Below, in pieces: positions 1 to 7,692 of a DNA stretch of 40,828 nt. Location of the stretch: contig CAJXQX010000031.1 of assembly GCA_913058185.1 (NCBI GenBank), positions 1 to 40,828 on the forward strand, read 5' to 3'. The first letter of the stretch is position 1; the number at the start of each line of letters is the position of its first letter. The notes beneath the pieces are model-generated. The model was not told the DNA's origin and did no database searches. It worked only from the letters and a program-made list of their open reading frames with translations. The DNA comes from an uncultured Verrucomicrobiota bacterium. GTDB taxonomy: Bacteria > Verrucomicrobiota > Verrucomicrobiia > Opitutales > Opitutaceae. The position numbers were made by a program, and so were the translations under genes.

Positions 1-47
1 CGGTATCGTCGTTCGCGGCCGTTCACGGCGCGGTCCAGTTGAACAGT

Positions 48-2063
48 ATGACCTCGGTGTTCGAAATTGTCACCAAAATCGCTCACCTTCCGACTTCCTT
101 TATACCGGCGAAGCCGTTTGCGTCTCCTCCGTTGAAAACCTCCAGCATTTCTCTGCGCGTTGCGGATTTCCTCAAAGCGTTTCCTCCCTTCGAGTATTTA
201 CCCGAAGCAGAGCTATTGCTGATCGCGCAGGGCGGGCGGGTGAAATTCCACGAGACGGATGAGATTGTCTTCTCGATGGGCGATACGCGGGGGAAGTTCA
301 TTTGGGTGATTCAGCGAGGCACGATCAATCTCTTCCTCCCCGGAGAGCACGGTGAAGATCTGATCGATGTGCGCGCCGAGGGCGACCTAGTAGGCATCGA
401 TTGGAATGATCCCTCTTCCCCTTATCCCGCGACGGCGCGGGTCGCCCAGGAGAGTATCCTCTATGCCTTGCCGGCCGAGACCCTGCTGGCGGTCTGCGCC
501 AAATATCCGGCGGCGACTCAGTTTTTGGCCTCGTATTTTTCGATCGATGATGTGGCCGGACGACAAGCTTCGACCAGCGAGCCCTTGGAGCTCCCAGCCA
601 ACTCCGCCTATTGGCTGACCTATTCAGAGGAATTGGCCACCCGGGCGTCCAATCGACTTCTCACCGTCGGCCCGGATGAGATCATTGCTTCAGTTGCCAA
701 AAAGATTGCCCCCGGCTTGCAGGAAGCGGTGGTGGTGGTGAATGAGCCAGGGTGTCCGCTCGGCATCTTGACCGAGGCCAATTTCTCCAGCCGCGTGGCT
801 ACCGGGGAGGTGGGTTTTGATCAACCGGTGAGCGCGATCATGAGTGCGCCCGTCGTTACGATCCGCGAAGGCATGCCCGCCGGAGATATCATCATCATGA
901 TGATCCGTCATCGACGTCACCACTTAGTGGTGACGGACACCGGAGGCCCGGATGGTCGAGTGCTCGGAGTGGTGGGGGAGAAGACCATTCAGGCGATGCA
1001 CGGCAACGTGCCCGTCTTCCTCTCCAAGGAATTCCCGCTCGCCCTCGACATCAACGAACTCCGCCGTCTGCGCGACCGGGCCGACGAGCTGTTGCTCCGT
1101 TATGTTGAAGGTGAAGCGCCGATTCAGTGGCTGACCAATTTCATCGCGCAAGTTGATCGTATGCTAACAGAGCAGGCTATCGAACTGGCCAAGCAACGCC
1201 TCGCTGCCCAAGGGCTCATTGAACCGTCGCTGCCGTGGGCCTGGATCGCCTTTCACTCCGAGGGACGTAAGGAACGCCTCCTCCGCTCCAGCCAACGCAC
1301 GGGCATCGTCTACGCCGATCCTCCCCCGGGTTTCGATCTCGAGCCGATGCTGCAATGGTTCAGTGCCTTGGCGAATGAGATGGGCAGTGTGTTCTCCGTC
1401 TGTCGCTTTCCGCTGAATAGGTATAACCAGATGGCGAGCAATACCGACTGGTGCCAATCGGTGTCGGGTTGGGGCGAAACCTACCGTGAATGGATCCTTG
1501 AACCCGAAGCCAGCGGGATCATTGACCGCACCCCGTTCTTTGATCTCCGGGCGATTACGGGAGACCGTTCCTTGGTGACGCAGATCCGGGTTGGCATTCT
1601 TGAGAGCATAAAACTCAACCCGATTTTCATCCCAGTGTTGGCCAAGGCTGCGATGCACAATTTGCCTCCCGTTACCATTTTTAGCGGCGGGGTCATGAAC
1701 AAGTCGGGAGCCACGACGGAGGCGATTAACACCAAGTCCAATGCGCTCGGCCCGATCGTCGATATCGCACGGGTCTTCGCCCTGGGACTCGGCATGGCCG
1801 ATGCGACCTTCACCCCCGATCGACTGCGCAAGGCCGCTATCGCGCTCCCGCAATATGCCCGGGTGCTGAACGAGGCGGTGTTGGCCTTCGACTACGCCCT
1901 CCGTCTGCAAACCCGGGTTGGGCTGAGCCGAGGTGATGATGCCCGCCTCGTGCGTCCCAATGAACTCAGCCCGATTGAGATCCAACGCATCAAAACCATC
2001 TTCCGGACGGTTGGCCGCCTAATGGATGTTGCGGTAAATCACTTCCTTCTGCCCGACCAGTAA
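48..2063 (+). CDS. cNMP-binding / CBS-pair / DUF294 nucleotidyltransferase-like protein
   Basis: Cytoplasmic regulatory protein of the GlnD-like (DUF294) class. Order: cyclic-nucleotide-binding-like domain at about residues 40-150, a CBS pair at about 185-330 (including PVSAIMSAPVVTIREGM), a nucleotidyltransferase-like domain at about 370-500, and the DUF294 C-terminal helical domain to the end. The family motif is normally GSxGRxEQ followed by TDQDN. Here it reads HSEGRKERLLRSSQRTG, so both catalytic aspartates appear lost and the domain may be regulatory only. The stop overlaps the next start (TAATG), so the exonuclease is translationally coupled, a pairing known for this family. The start is uncertain: ATG 48 is preferred, TTG 39 is in frame, and the frame stays open to the window edge, so the N-terminus could lie off the contig. 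Confidence 0.85.
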   Translation: MTSVFEIVTKIAHLPTSFIPAKPFASPPLKTSSISLRVADFLKAFPPFEYLPEAELLLIAQGGRVKFHETDEIVFSMGDTRGKFIWVIQRGTINLFLPGEHGEDLIDVRAEGDLVGIDWNDPSSPYPATARVAQESILYALPAETLLAVCAKYPAATQFLASYFSIDDVAGRQASTSEPLELPANSAYWLTYSEELATRASNRLLTVGPDEIIASVAKKIAPGLQEAVVVVNEPGCPLGILTEANFSSRVATGEVGFDQPVSAIMSAPVVTIREGMPAGDIIIMMIRHRRHHLVVTDTGGPDGRVLGVVGEKTIQAMHGNVPVFLSKEFPLALDINELRRLRDRADELLLRYVEGEAPIQWLTNFIAQVDRMLTEQAIELAKQRLAAQGLIEPSLPWAWIAFHSEGRKERLLRSSQRTGIVYADPPPGFDLEPMLQWFSALANEMGSVFSVCRFPLNRYNQMASNTDWCQSVSGWGETYREWILEPEASGIIDRTPFFDLRAITGDRSLVTQIRVGILESIKLNPIFIPVLAKAAMHNLPPVTIFSGGVMNKSGATTEAINTKSNALGPIVDIARVFALGLGMADATFTPDRLRKAAIALPQYARVLNEAVLAFDYALRLQTRVGLSRGDDARLVRPNELSPIEIQRIKTIFRTVGRLMDVAVNHFLLPDQ

Positions 2064-2773
2064 TGTCCGACCACGAATCCAGCCTGCCCGCCGATGTGAC
2101 CCGTTACCTGGCTTTACGCGCCACCGCACCCGCGGACGATCACTCCGTCGATGAAGTGAGGTTCGTTTCCCTCGATTGCGAAACCACCGGCACCGACGCC
2201 AAGAAAGATCGGATCATCACCATGGGTGCGATCACGGTGAAGGCGGGCGAAATTCTCCTCGAGGATCAATTCGAGGCCATGCTGCACGTGAGTCACAACA
2301 CCTCCTCGGTGCTCGTGCACGGGATCACCGCGGAAGAAGCGGCCGAAGCCGGCGTGACCGAACCGGAAGCCCTGCGCGGATTTTTGGATTACCTCGGCAA
2401 TGCGGTCATCGTGGGGCACCACATTGGATTTGACGTCGAAGTCATCCAGCACGCTTGCCAACGTAGCTTCGGTATCGATTTTCCCAACCACTGGATCGAC
2501 ACCATGGAAGTCACCTTACACCTGGAAGACGCCGGCGTGTTTGAAGCGATCGCTACGGCAGCGGGAGTGACCCTGCCGCCGTTTCAAGATTTCTCCCTCG
2601 ACGGGCTGTGTCAGCAATTCCACATCGACCCGCATGACCGCCACACCGCATCCGGTGATGCCTTCATCACCGCCCAGATATTCCTGAAGCTCCTGCGGTT
2701 GGCGAAACACCAAGGCCGCATTACCTTGGGAGCCCTAGCCGAACGCTACATCGACCCAAGAGCCACGGAGTGA
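2063..2773 (+). CDS. DnaQ-like 3'-5' exonuclease (DEDDh family)
   Basis: Predicted 236-aa DEDDh exonuclease related to the DNA polymerase III epsilon subunit. All motifs are visible: Exo I with D38 and E40 (SLDCETTG), Exo II in VIVGHHIGFDVE, and Exo III HTASGD with the H-x4-D spacing. It should hydrolyse 3' ends of DNA or RNA using two metal ions. There is no polymerase-binding tail or second domain. It overlaps the upstream DUF294 gene by one base. The pairing of these two families is common in proteobacteria beside a sodium:solute symporter; here a symporter lies 2.8 kb away on the other strand, probably unrelated. The stop codon sits inside a small inverted repeat that may end the transcript. 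Confidence 0.9.
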   Translation: MSDHESSLPADVTRYLALRATAPADDHSVDEVRFVSLDCETTGTDAKKDRIITMGAITVKAGEILLEDQFEAMLHVSHNTSSVLVHGITAEEAAEAGVTEPEALRGFLDYLGNAVIVGHHIGFDVEVIQHACQRSFGIDFPNHWIDTMEVTLHLEDAGVFEAIATAAGVTLPPFQDFSLDGLCQQFHIDPHDRHTASGDAFITAQIFLKLLRLAKHQGRITLGALAERYIDPRATE

Positions 2774-2800
2774 AACGCGCGTAGTGCGCTGACTGTTTCA
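2771..2800 (+). terminator. candidate terminator hairpin after the exonuclease gene
   Basis: TGAAAC at 2771-2776 pairs with GTTTCA at 2795-2800, and GCGC at 2777-2780 pairs with GCGC at 2786-2789, followed by TATTTT. The first TGA is the stop codon of the exonuclease. The inner part resembles the GCGC hairpin plus CTGAC joint of the intergenic repeats elsewhere in the window, so it may be a repeat used as a terminator. The rest of the gap to 2950 shows nothing else. Confidence 0.4.
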
Positions 2801-2950
2801 TATTTTGTCAGGACATTCACTCCGTTCATAGACGTGGTAAACCCAATCCTTCCTCACCGGTTCCAATGCGTCACCTCTTAGACTGCTTTGGGAGTTTGGT
2901 GATCAAATTGCTGAAACCTTGATGTAAACAATCGGTCCCAACTAGATCCT

Positions 2951-3370
2951 ATGATGCGTTTTGGTCCGAAAATATTCTCTTTGATTCTATTGCTAGCCCT
3001 CACGGGCTGCCAGGGATTCCGTTACCTCTTGCCGGGGCATTCGGACCATGAGCGGACCGCTCCTGTGCATATGGAAATCGGGCAATCGTTAGTCGCCCTC
3101 AAGACCCCGATACGCATGCCGGTTCCGGGCGGCTTTTGGCTTGGCTTGGCCAGCGATAATCCCGACATCGTTCGGACTGAGGTTGAAGATGGTTTCGGCG
3201 GTAAAACTCGGGTGACGCTCCACGCGGTGGGAGCTGGCATGGCGACCGTGCACTATGTAAATCGACTTTCCGTCGTTGGCGACGCCCGGAACGAAGTAGA
3301 GCGGAAACGACTCCGCGAAATGTCCGGGAAGTCCTTTCAAGTAACAAGCGCGCCACGAGGCGCGAAGTAA
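2951..3370 (+). CDS. small lipoprotein of unknown function
   Basis: 139 aa. A hydrophobic leader ends in a lipobox (LALTGC), so the product is probably a lipid-anchored envelope protein. The middle (DNPDIVRTEV and following) looks beta-rich, with a compact domain of about 90 residues that I do not recognise. The last residues (about FQVTSAPRGAK) and the TAA stop are encoded by an intergenic repeat of the GCGCGAAGTAACAAG family. The original C-terminus may therefore have been replaced or extended by a repeat insertion. Function unknown; no operon partner is obvious, since the downstream GH9-like gene is 103 bp away beyond the repeat. Confidence 0.7.
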   Translation: MMRFGPKIFSLILLLALTGCQGFRYLLPGHSDHERTAPVHMEIGQSLVALKTPIRMPVPGGFWLGLASDNPDIVRTEVEDGFGGKTRVTLHAVGAGMATVHYVNRLSVVGDARNEVERKRLREMSGKSFQVTSAPRGAK

Positions 3371-3400
3371 CAAGGACCAAACGCGCAGCGCGCTGACGGC
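3336..3400 (+). repeat. composite repeat: GAAGTAACAAG module, GC hairpin, GCTGACGG joint
   Basis: Contains AGTAACAAG, the hairpin GCGCCACGAGGCGC, then GCGCGAAGTAACAAGGACC, a second GC hairpin (ACGCGCAGCGCG) and GCTGACGG at 3392-3399. Near-identical strings recur at about 5400, 7340, 14175 and 15211, and in inverse at 7509, 26247 and 31571. The first part is read as the C-terminus and stop of the upstream lipoprotein. Confidence 0.8.
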
Positions 3401-3473
3401 CACTCAATCACTCCGCTATCGATTAGATCAAGTTGTCCTCGTCACCAGCCGTAAAGTCACGACAGTAGGCAGG

Positions 3474-5411
3474 ATGAAAAAGAGGCGTAGACTGAGCACG
3501 GTTTGGTTCTTAGCCCTTCTTTGGATGGGGATAGCAGGGGTCGCTCGAGCTGACCAGGTGAGCGCGGCATCCGTCGCTGATATCCCGGCCGAAGCCCCAT
3601 TCATCTTCGTCAATCAAAGCGGTTACAATGCCGAGGCTCCGCACCGGTTCACCGCGGTGAACTTCCCGGACGGAGCGACCTTCACCGTGCAGACCCTTGA
3701 GTCGGCCGAAGTGCTATTCACCGGCACCCTGTCGCAGGGTATTGGAGATTTTTCTGCCCTGAAGACGCCCACCAGCGATGAGCTCGTGATTCGGATCGAC
3801 GCGATCACGTCTGACCCGTTTCGGGTGGGGCCATGGTGGCTGGAGCGGGTCACCTACGATCTGGCGATGGACTTCATGGTTCAGTCCCGCAACCACGTGG
3901 GTAACGTGGATACTCCGGCGGGCTATACCTACGCGTGGCGCGATGATCATCAATTCGCATTTCATCTTCGCACGCTGGTGAGTCAGTTCCTGGCTCATCC
4001 CGAGGCCACTCACCGACTCAAATCTCGCATCACCTATTCGGAACCGGTGGAGGGTGTATGGGGAGCCTTGGCGCCGTTTGATGAGACCGCCCCGGATATC
4101 GTGAAGCTCATTCATTGGGCCGCCGACAACACCGTCACCCAAGGTCTCACTCATGAGTTCTTTAAAGGGGATCTCGCGTTTTTCCTCTACGCTTGGTCGT
4201 GGTTGGAGCCGTGGTTGGATGCCGACGATTATACTAAGGTATTGGACTTCGCGCTCACCCATTGGGAGCAGACCACGATCAATCAGGAATATCCATACGA
4301 TGAAAGCGCGGCCGACGGCCACAACCTGTTCGCGATCAAGACGACCATTGGCACGGTCAAGGCAGCGTATCCGCCGGGGTTCTCCATCTTACCGAATGCG
4401 CTGATGGCCGCAGTGCTAGACCGCACCCAAGACCCCCGGGCCATCCCGTTCCGTGATGCCGCTCGCGCCCAGGTGGCATGGAGCACGGCGCATCTCGACG
4501 TGGAAGATCCGGCCCTCACCAAAGGGCAACGGATGAGCGCCGATCTACTCATGAGTAGTCTGGCCGGATTTGCGCGACTCGACCCCACCGGGGTGCCGGA
4601 TACTTTTAACGAATTCGTCGATCGATGGAGTCAGGTGGTGATTCGTCGCTCCGCTAATCTTTGGGATTTTTTCCAACTCACGGATGATGGGCATTGGGTG
4701 GCTTACGTCGATGGGCACGAGACGAAGTGGAACGATCCGGGTAGTGTGCTCGCGTTGCCCTCGGCTGCATTGTCGGCCGCCGGACTCGTTACGGATTCCC
4801 TTCAGCGGGATCGGTTGCGAGAGATCGCTTACGCCGCCATGGATCACGTGTTTGGCCGCAATCCGACAGGCCGCCATTTCAGCTATGATGCGCCGCGAGA
4901 GATCGAAGGCGTCGAGCGTGGTTGGTATAGTTATTATCTAGGAGGAGTAGGGGAATTGGAAAATGTCCCCTTCACGTTCGATGGTGCGCCGAAAGCACCG
5001 TCCTACCCGTATCACCCCGAAGTCGGTAACATCAGTTGGACGGAAGGGTGGGTGAACTTCAATACGGCCTTCAATCGCTCGCTCGCGGAGATGGCGTTTT
5101 TCGAGACCGAACTGGAGCTGAAACAGCAGGGAGATTCGTTTCACGTGCGGCTCCGAGCGCCCCTGAATTTTGATCCGACGGTGACGGAGCCCATCTCGCT
5201 CACCATCGTCACGTCCGGTGGTGATCAGGAGTCGGTGAAGCTGCAGGAAGTCGATCCCTTCTCAACCCATTCAACCGGCCGCGTGGCAGGAAAAGTAACT
5301 CGGAATCCCACGGCAGAAAACGGCATCCTCGAAGTGGTCCCCGGCGACACCGTAAGCGTGAGCTACGGCTACGGTTACTACGCCCACCAGAGCGCGCTCC
5401 GCGCGAAGTAA
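3474..5411 (+). CDS. GH9-like secreted glycoside hydrolase with CelD-type N-terminal Ig domain
   Basis: 645 aa with a Sec signal peptide (cleavage probably after GVARA, near residue 26). Residues about 42-125 look like the cellulase N-terminal Ig-like domain (FIFVNQSGYNAEAP). The rest resembles an (alpha/alpha)6 barrel of family GH9: an Asp pair at about 157-158 (YAWRDDHQF) in the place of the GH9 DAGD motif, a FGRNPTGRHFSY segment, and E524 in TEGWVNFN, spaced like the catalytic acid in GH9 NEVxINWN. Substrate is unknown; given the sulfatases nearby it need not be cellulose. The C-terminal residues SALRAK and the TAA stop come from the GCGCGAAGTAACAAG repeat. The fold assignment is moderate, and the degenerate Asp motif leaves room for a divergent relative. 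Confidence 0.65.
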   Translation: MKKRRRLSTVWFLALLWMGIAGVARADQVSAASVADIPAEAPFIFVNQSGYNAEAPHRFTAVNFPDGATFTVQTLESAEVLFTGTLSQGIGDFSALKTPTSDELVIRIDAITSDPFRVGPWWLERVTYDLAMDFMVQSRNHVGNVDTPAGYTYAWRDDHQFAFHLRTLVSQFLAHPEATHRLKSRITYSEPVEGVWGALAPFDETAPDIVKLIHWAADNTVTQGLTHEFFKGDLAFFLYAWSWLEPWLDADDYTKVLDFALTHWEQTTINQEYPYDESAADGHNLFAIKTTIGTVKAAYPPGFSILPNALMAAVLDRTQDPRAIPFRDAARAQVAWSTAHLDVEDPALTKGQRMSADLLMSSLAGFARLDPTGVPDTFNEFVDRWSQVVIRRSANLWDFFQLTDDGHWVAYVDGHETKWNDPGSVLALPSAALSAAGLVTDSLQRDRLREIAYAAMDHVFGRNPTGRHFSYDAPREIEGVERGWYSYYLGGVGELENVPFTFDGAPKAPSYPYHPEVGNISWTEGWVNFNTAFNRSLAEMAFFETELELKQQGDSFHVRLRAPLNFDPTVTEPISLTIVTSGGDQESVKLQEVDPFSTHSTGRVAGKVTRNPTAENGILEVVPGDTVSVSYGYGYYAHQSALRAK

Positions 5412-5440
5412 CAAGTTCCAAGTATCAAGTGACAAGGCAT
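5399..5440 (+). repeat. GAAGTAACAAG / AAGTTCCAAG repeat
   Basis: GCGCGAAGTAACAAGTTCC followed by AAGTATCAAGTGACAAGG. Copy of the module also seen at 3361, 7340, 14180 and 15220. It carries the stop codon of the GH9-like gene. Confidence 0.8.
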
Positions 5441-5446
5441 GACCAC

Positions 5447-5505
5447 GGAGTCGGGTCGTAGACGCATTGCGACAGCAATTTAGTCACGACCTGATCCCCC
5501 TCCAC
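5447..5505. repeat. palindromic element, inverted copy of the one at 31478-31535
   Basis: Long imperfect hairpin: GGGTCGT (5453-5459) pairs with ACGACC (5486-5491), and ATTGC (5466-5470) pairs with GCAAT (5475-5479) around a GACA loop. The reverse complement of 31478-31535 matches over about 50 nt, including the adjacent C-rich stretch (CCCCCTCCACG). It lies between the convergent GH9-like and symporter genes, where it could end both transcripts. Confidence 0.75.
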
Positions 5506-5551
5506 GAGTGCTCAAGCACGTCACGAGCCCCCAGCCCCCCTACACCCATCT

Positions 5552-7270
5552 TCACCCCTTCGGTTTCCACCTCAGCGCAGGTCGCGCCATCGCACCCAAT
5601 AGAGCCACACTGATCCAAAGTAGGCTTTGATCCCCCGGAAGAAAGAGCGCCAAACCCAGCATGCCCGCTGCGCAGGCGGCCAAACTCCAACCGATCACGC
5701 GGGCCGGTTGCACCAACTCTGTCATACTCAATTCGGGTTGTTTTTGCTCTGCCCGAGCGGCGAGCTTTTGCACGGCGGCGAATCCGGGGGCCGGCACCTT
5801 TCGCCTGCGTTCGGCGATCGCCATCAGCACCGCCGGCAAGACCACCCCCATGAGGACTTCCACGTTGCGCGGACTGGCTTCGACGAGGGCCACCAAGGCA
5901 TTAAAACCAGGTAGGGCAGAAAAGACCGAAGTGTCGCTCAGGCCGAACCGCACGATCAGACCAAGGATGAAACAGGTTCCCACGGTGATGATCACGTCCA
6001 CCGACGTGACCTTGCGGCTAAACAACGCCCAGATCATCGGCAACAGCAGCGGTCCCACGATCAGGCTGGTGATACTCAGGATGACTTTCTCTGCTCCGCC
6101 CAACAGAGGCACCATCAGCGCCACAGCTGTCATCACGATACCCAGCACCAGCGTCATCACGCGACCGATGCGAACTAGACTCTGTTCGGCGGGTCGAGTC
6201 TTCAGCATCGGCACAATAATATCCTGAGTGAGCACGCCGGCGAAGACGTTAAGCTGACTGCTCACCATGGAAGCCGTTGCGGAGAACATTGCCGCGACCA
6301 TCAGGCCTAACATGCCCGTGGGCAGCACCAACCAAGCGGCCAGGATGTAAGCCTCCTCCGGATTGGCGTTGGGATCGATGGTGCGAAAAATGATGGGCGG
6401 CAGCATCCAGAAAATAGGACTCACCAGATACAGCACCCCAAACAACCAAGCACTCTTGCGGGCATCTTGGGCGGTGCGCACACAAATGAATCGCTGCACA
6501 AACGCCCATTCCGCTCCGACCATAAAAAAGTGAATAGCGGTCCACCCCGCGAGGAATACCCACGTGAATTCGTTATTCGTCAGCTCGAGAAACCCCTCGG
6601 GCAGTTTGGCTATAAACGCATTCACGCCGCCGACCTCGCCGAGTAACAACGGCACCACAAACCCGATGGCCAGGTAGAGCACGATGAACTGCAGCACATC
6701 GGTCATCAGCACGGCCCACAGTCCACCCGCGACGGTGTAGACCAAGACGATGGCCCCGAACGCGATGATCGCCCACGTGAGCGACAGATTCCCCGTCGTC
6801 GCATCTCGGAAGAACCAGCCCTCCGGCACCGGAATCAACGCCGAGAGCAGCACCGCCAGCGCGTAGAGGGCCACGGCAGCTCCGATCGTGCGGTAACTCA
6901 TAACGGCCCACGTGTAGCCATGCACGGCCCGCGTCCCGAACCGAAGACGCACAAACTCCGCCGGAGTGGTGATCCCGCTCTTTTTCCAGCGTCCTGCCAC
7001 AAACCAACCCACCAGCAAAGCCGCGACGCCGTAGCACATGTTAATGCTCACGGCGACAAACCCATGTTTGTAGGCAATGCCACCCCAGACCACGAACGTG
7101 CCCGCGGAGAACATGGTCATAAATCCACTGAGACCCGAGACCCACCACGGCGAACGTCCACCGGCGGTGAACAAGTCAGTCGTGGTTTTGACCTTACCGC
7201 CATAGATCCCACCGACCACAAACAGCCCGACAATGTAAGCGAGAATAACTAAAACATCCGGGGTCTGCAT
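5552..7270 (-). CDS. sodium:solute symporter (SSS family)
   Basis: 572 aa, polytopic, with about 13 hydrophobic segments visible from residue 6 to the C-terminus. SSS-type features are the N-terminal GGRSPWWVSGLSGFMTMFSAGTF segment, TTPAEFVRLRFG after the second and third helices, and YTVAGGLWAVLMTDVLQF in the middle, which is the family signature area. It should couple sodium entry to uptake of a small solute. Family members carry sugars, sialic acid, carboxylates or proline, and the substrate cannot be read from this sequence. Its position among glycan-degradation genes suggests a sugar or uronate. It is transcribed alone, convergent with the GH9-like gene and separated from the next plus-strand gene by a 420-bp repeat field. 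Confidence 0.9.
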   Translation of the reverse strand: MQTPDVLVILAYIVGLFVVGGIYGGKVKTTTDLFTAGGRSPWWVSGLSGFMTMFSAGTFVVWGGIAYKHGFVAVSINMCYGVAALLVGWFVAGRWKKSGITTPAEFVRLRFGTRAVHGYTWAVMSYRTIGAAVALYALAVLLSALIPVPEGWFFRDATTGNLSLTWAIIAFGAIVLVYTVAGGLWAVLMTDVLQFIVLYLAIGFVVPLLLGEVGGVNAFIAKLPEGFLELTNNEFTWVFLAGWTAIHFFMVGAEWAFVQRFICVRTAQDARKSAWLFGVLYLVSPIFWMLPPIIFRTIDPNANPEEAYILAAWLVLPTGMLGLMVAAMFSATASMVSSQLNVFAGVLTQDIIVPMLKTRPAEQSLVRIGRVMTLVLGIVMTAVALMVPLLGGAEKVILSITSLIVGPLLLPMIWALFSRKVTSVDVIITVGTCFILGLIVRFGLSDTSVFSALPGFNALVALVEASPRNVEVLMGVVLPAVLMAIAERRRKVPAPGFAAVQKLAARAEQKQPELSMTELVQPARVIGWSLAACAAGMLGLALFLPGDQSLLWISVALLGAMARPALRWKPKG

Positions 7271-7327
7271 TCACGCAGGCTGGGAAATCCCATTGGATAG
7301 GTCCAGCTCAGGGTCACGGAGATAGCA

Positions 7328-7692
7328 CCGCGCGCGCAGCGCGCGAAGTTCCAAGTTCCAAGTAACAAGTCATAGGACAAAGGATCTCATGAGCTGACGG
7401 CTAAGATTCCTGAGTCCCTGACTTCCAAATCCGCTTCAGTGCTTCGCCCTTTGCGACTTAGCGTCTTTGCGTGAGAAAATAAACTACGTTGGAGTAGAGG
7501 TCGGCTCCTGTTACTTGTTACTTGGAAATTGTTACTTCGCGCGTAGCGCGCTGACGGGCTGCATCCTGCATCGAGAACGAGAACGAGAACGAGAAAGAGA
7601 AAGAGAATGAGTAAGAGAACGAGGAAGGGCCGGAACGCGCTCTGCTTCTTTCTACTCGCTACTCACTACCCGCTACTCGCTACTATCAACCC
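7328..7692. repeat. composite repeat cluster upstream of the cytochrome/DUF6797 gene
   Basis: No gene here. In order: GC hairpin plus GCGCGAAGTTCCAAG (7331-7371); GCTGACGG (7393-7400) leading into CCTGAGTCCCTGACTTCCA, shared with 15436; CTTTGCGACTTAGCGTC with TTTGCGTGAG (7448-7475), resembling repeats I recall from many environmental genomes; an inverse GTTACTTGTTACTTGG plus TTACTTCGCGCG block (7509-7550); GCTGACGG (7550-7557); a purine tract GCATCGAGAACGAGAACGAG (7568 on) running to 7627; and a TACTCGCTAC/CCCGCTACTCGCTACTA leader (7656-7685) directly before the ATG. Short ORFs predicted here are artefacts of the repeats. Confidence 0.8.

Noticed and set aside
1164-1985. 273-codon minus-strand frame within the DUF294 gene
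   Set aside because: Shadow frame; no domain pattern, and the plus frame is a well-supported protein.
7328-7692. Insertion sequence or transposase
   Set aside because: Repeat modules are present, but no transposase reading frame or terminal inverted repeats with target duplication were found.
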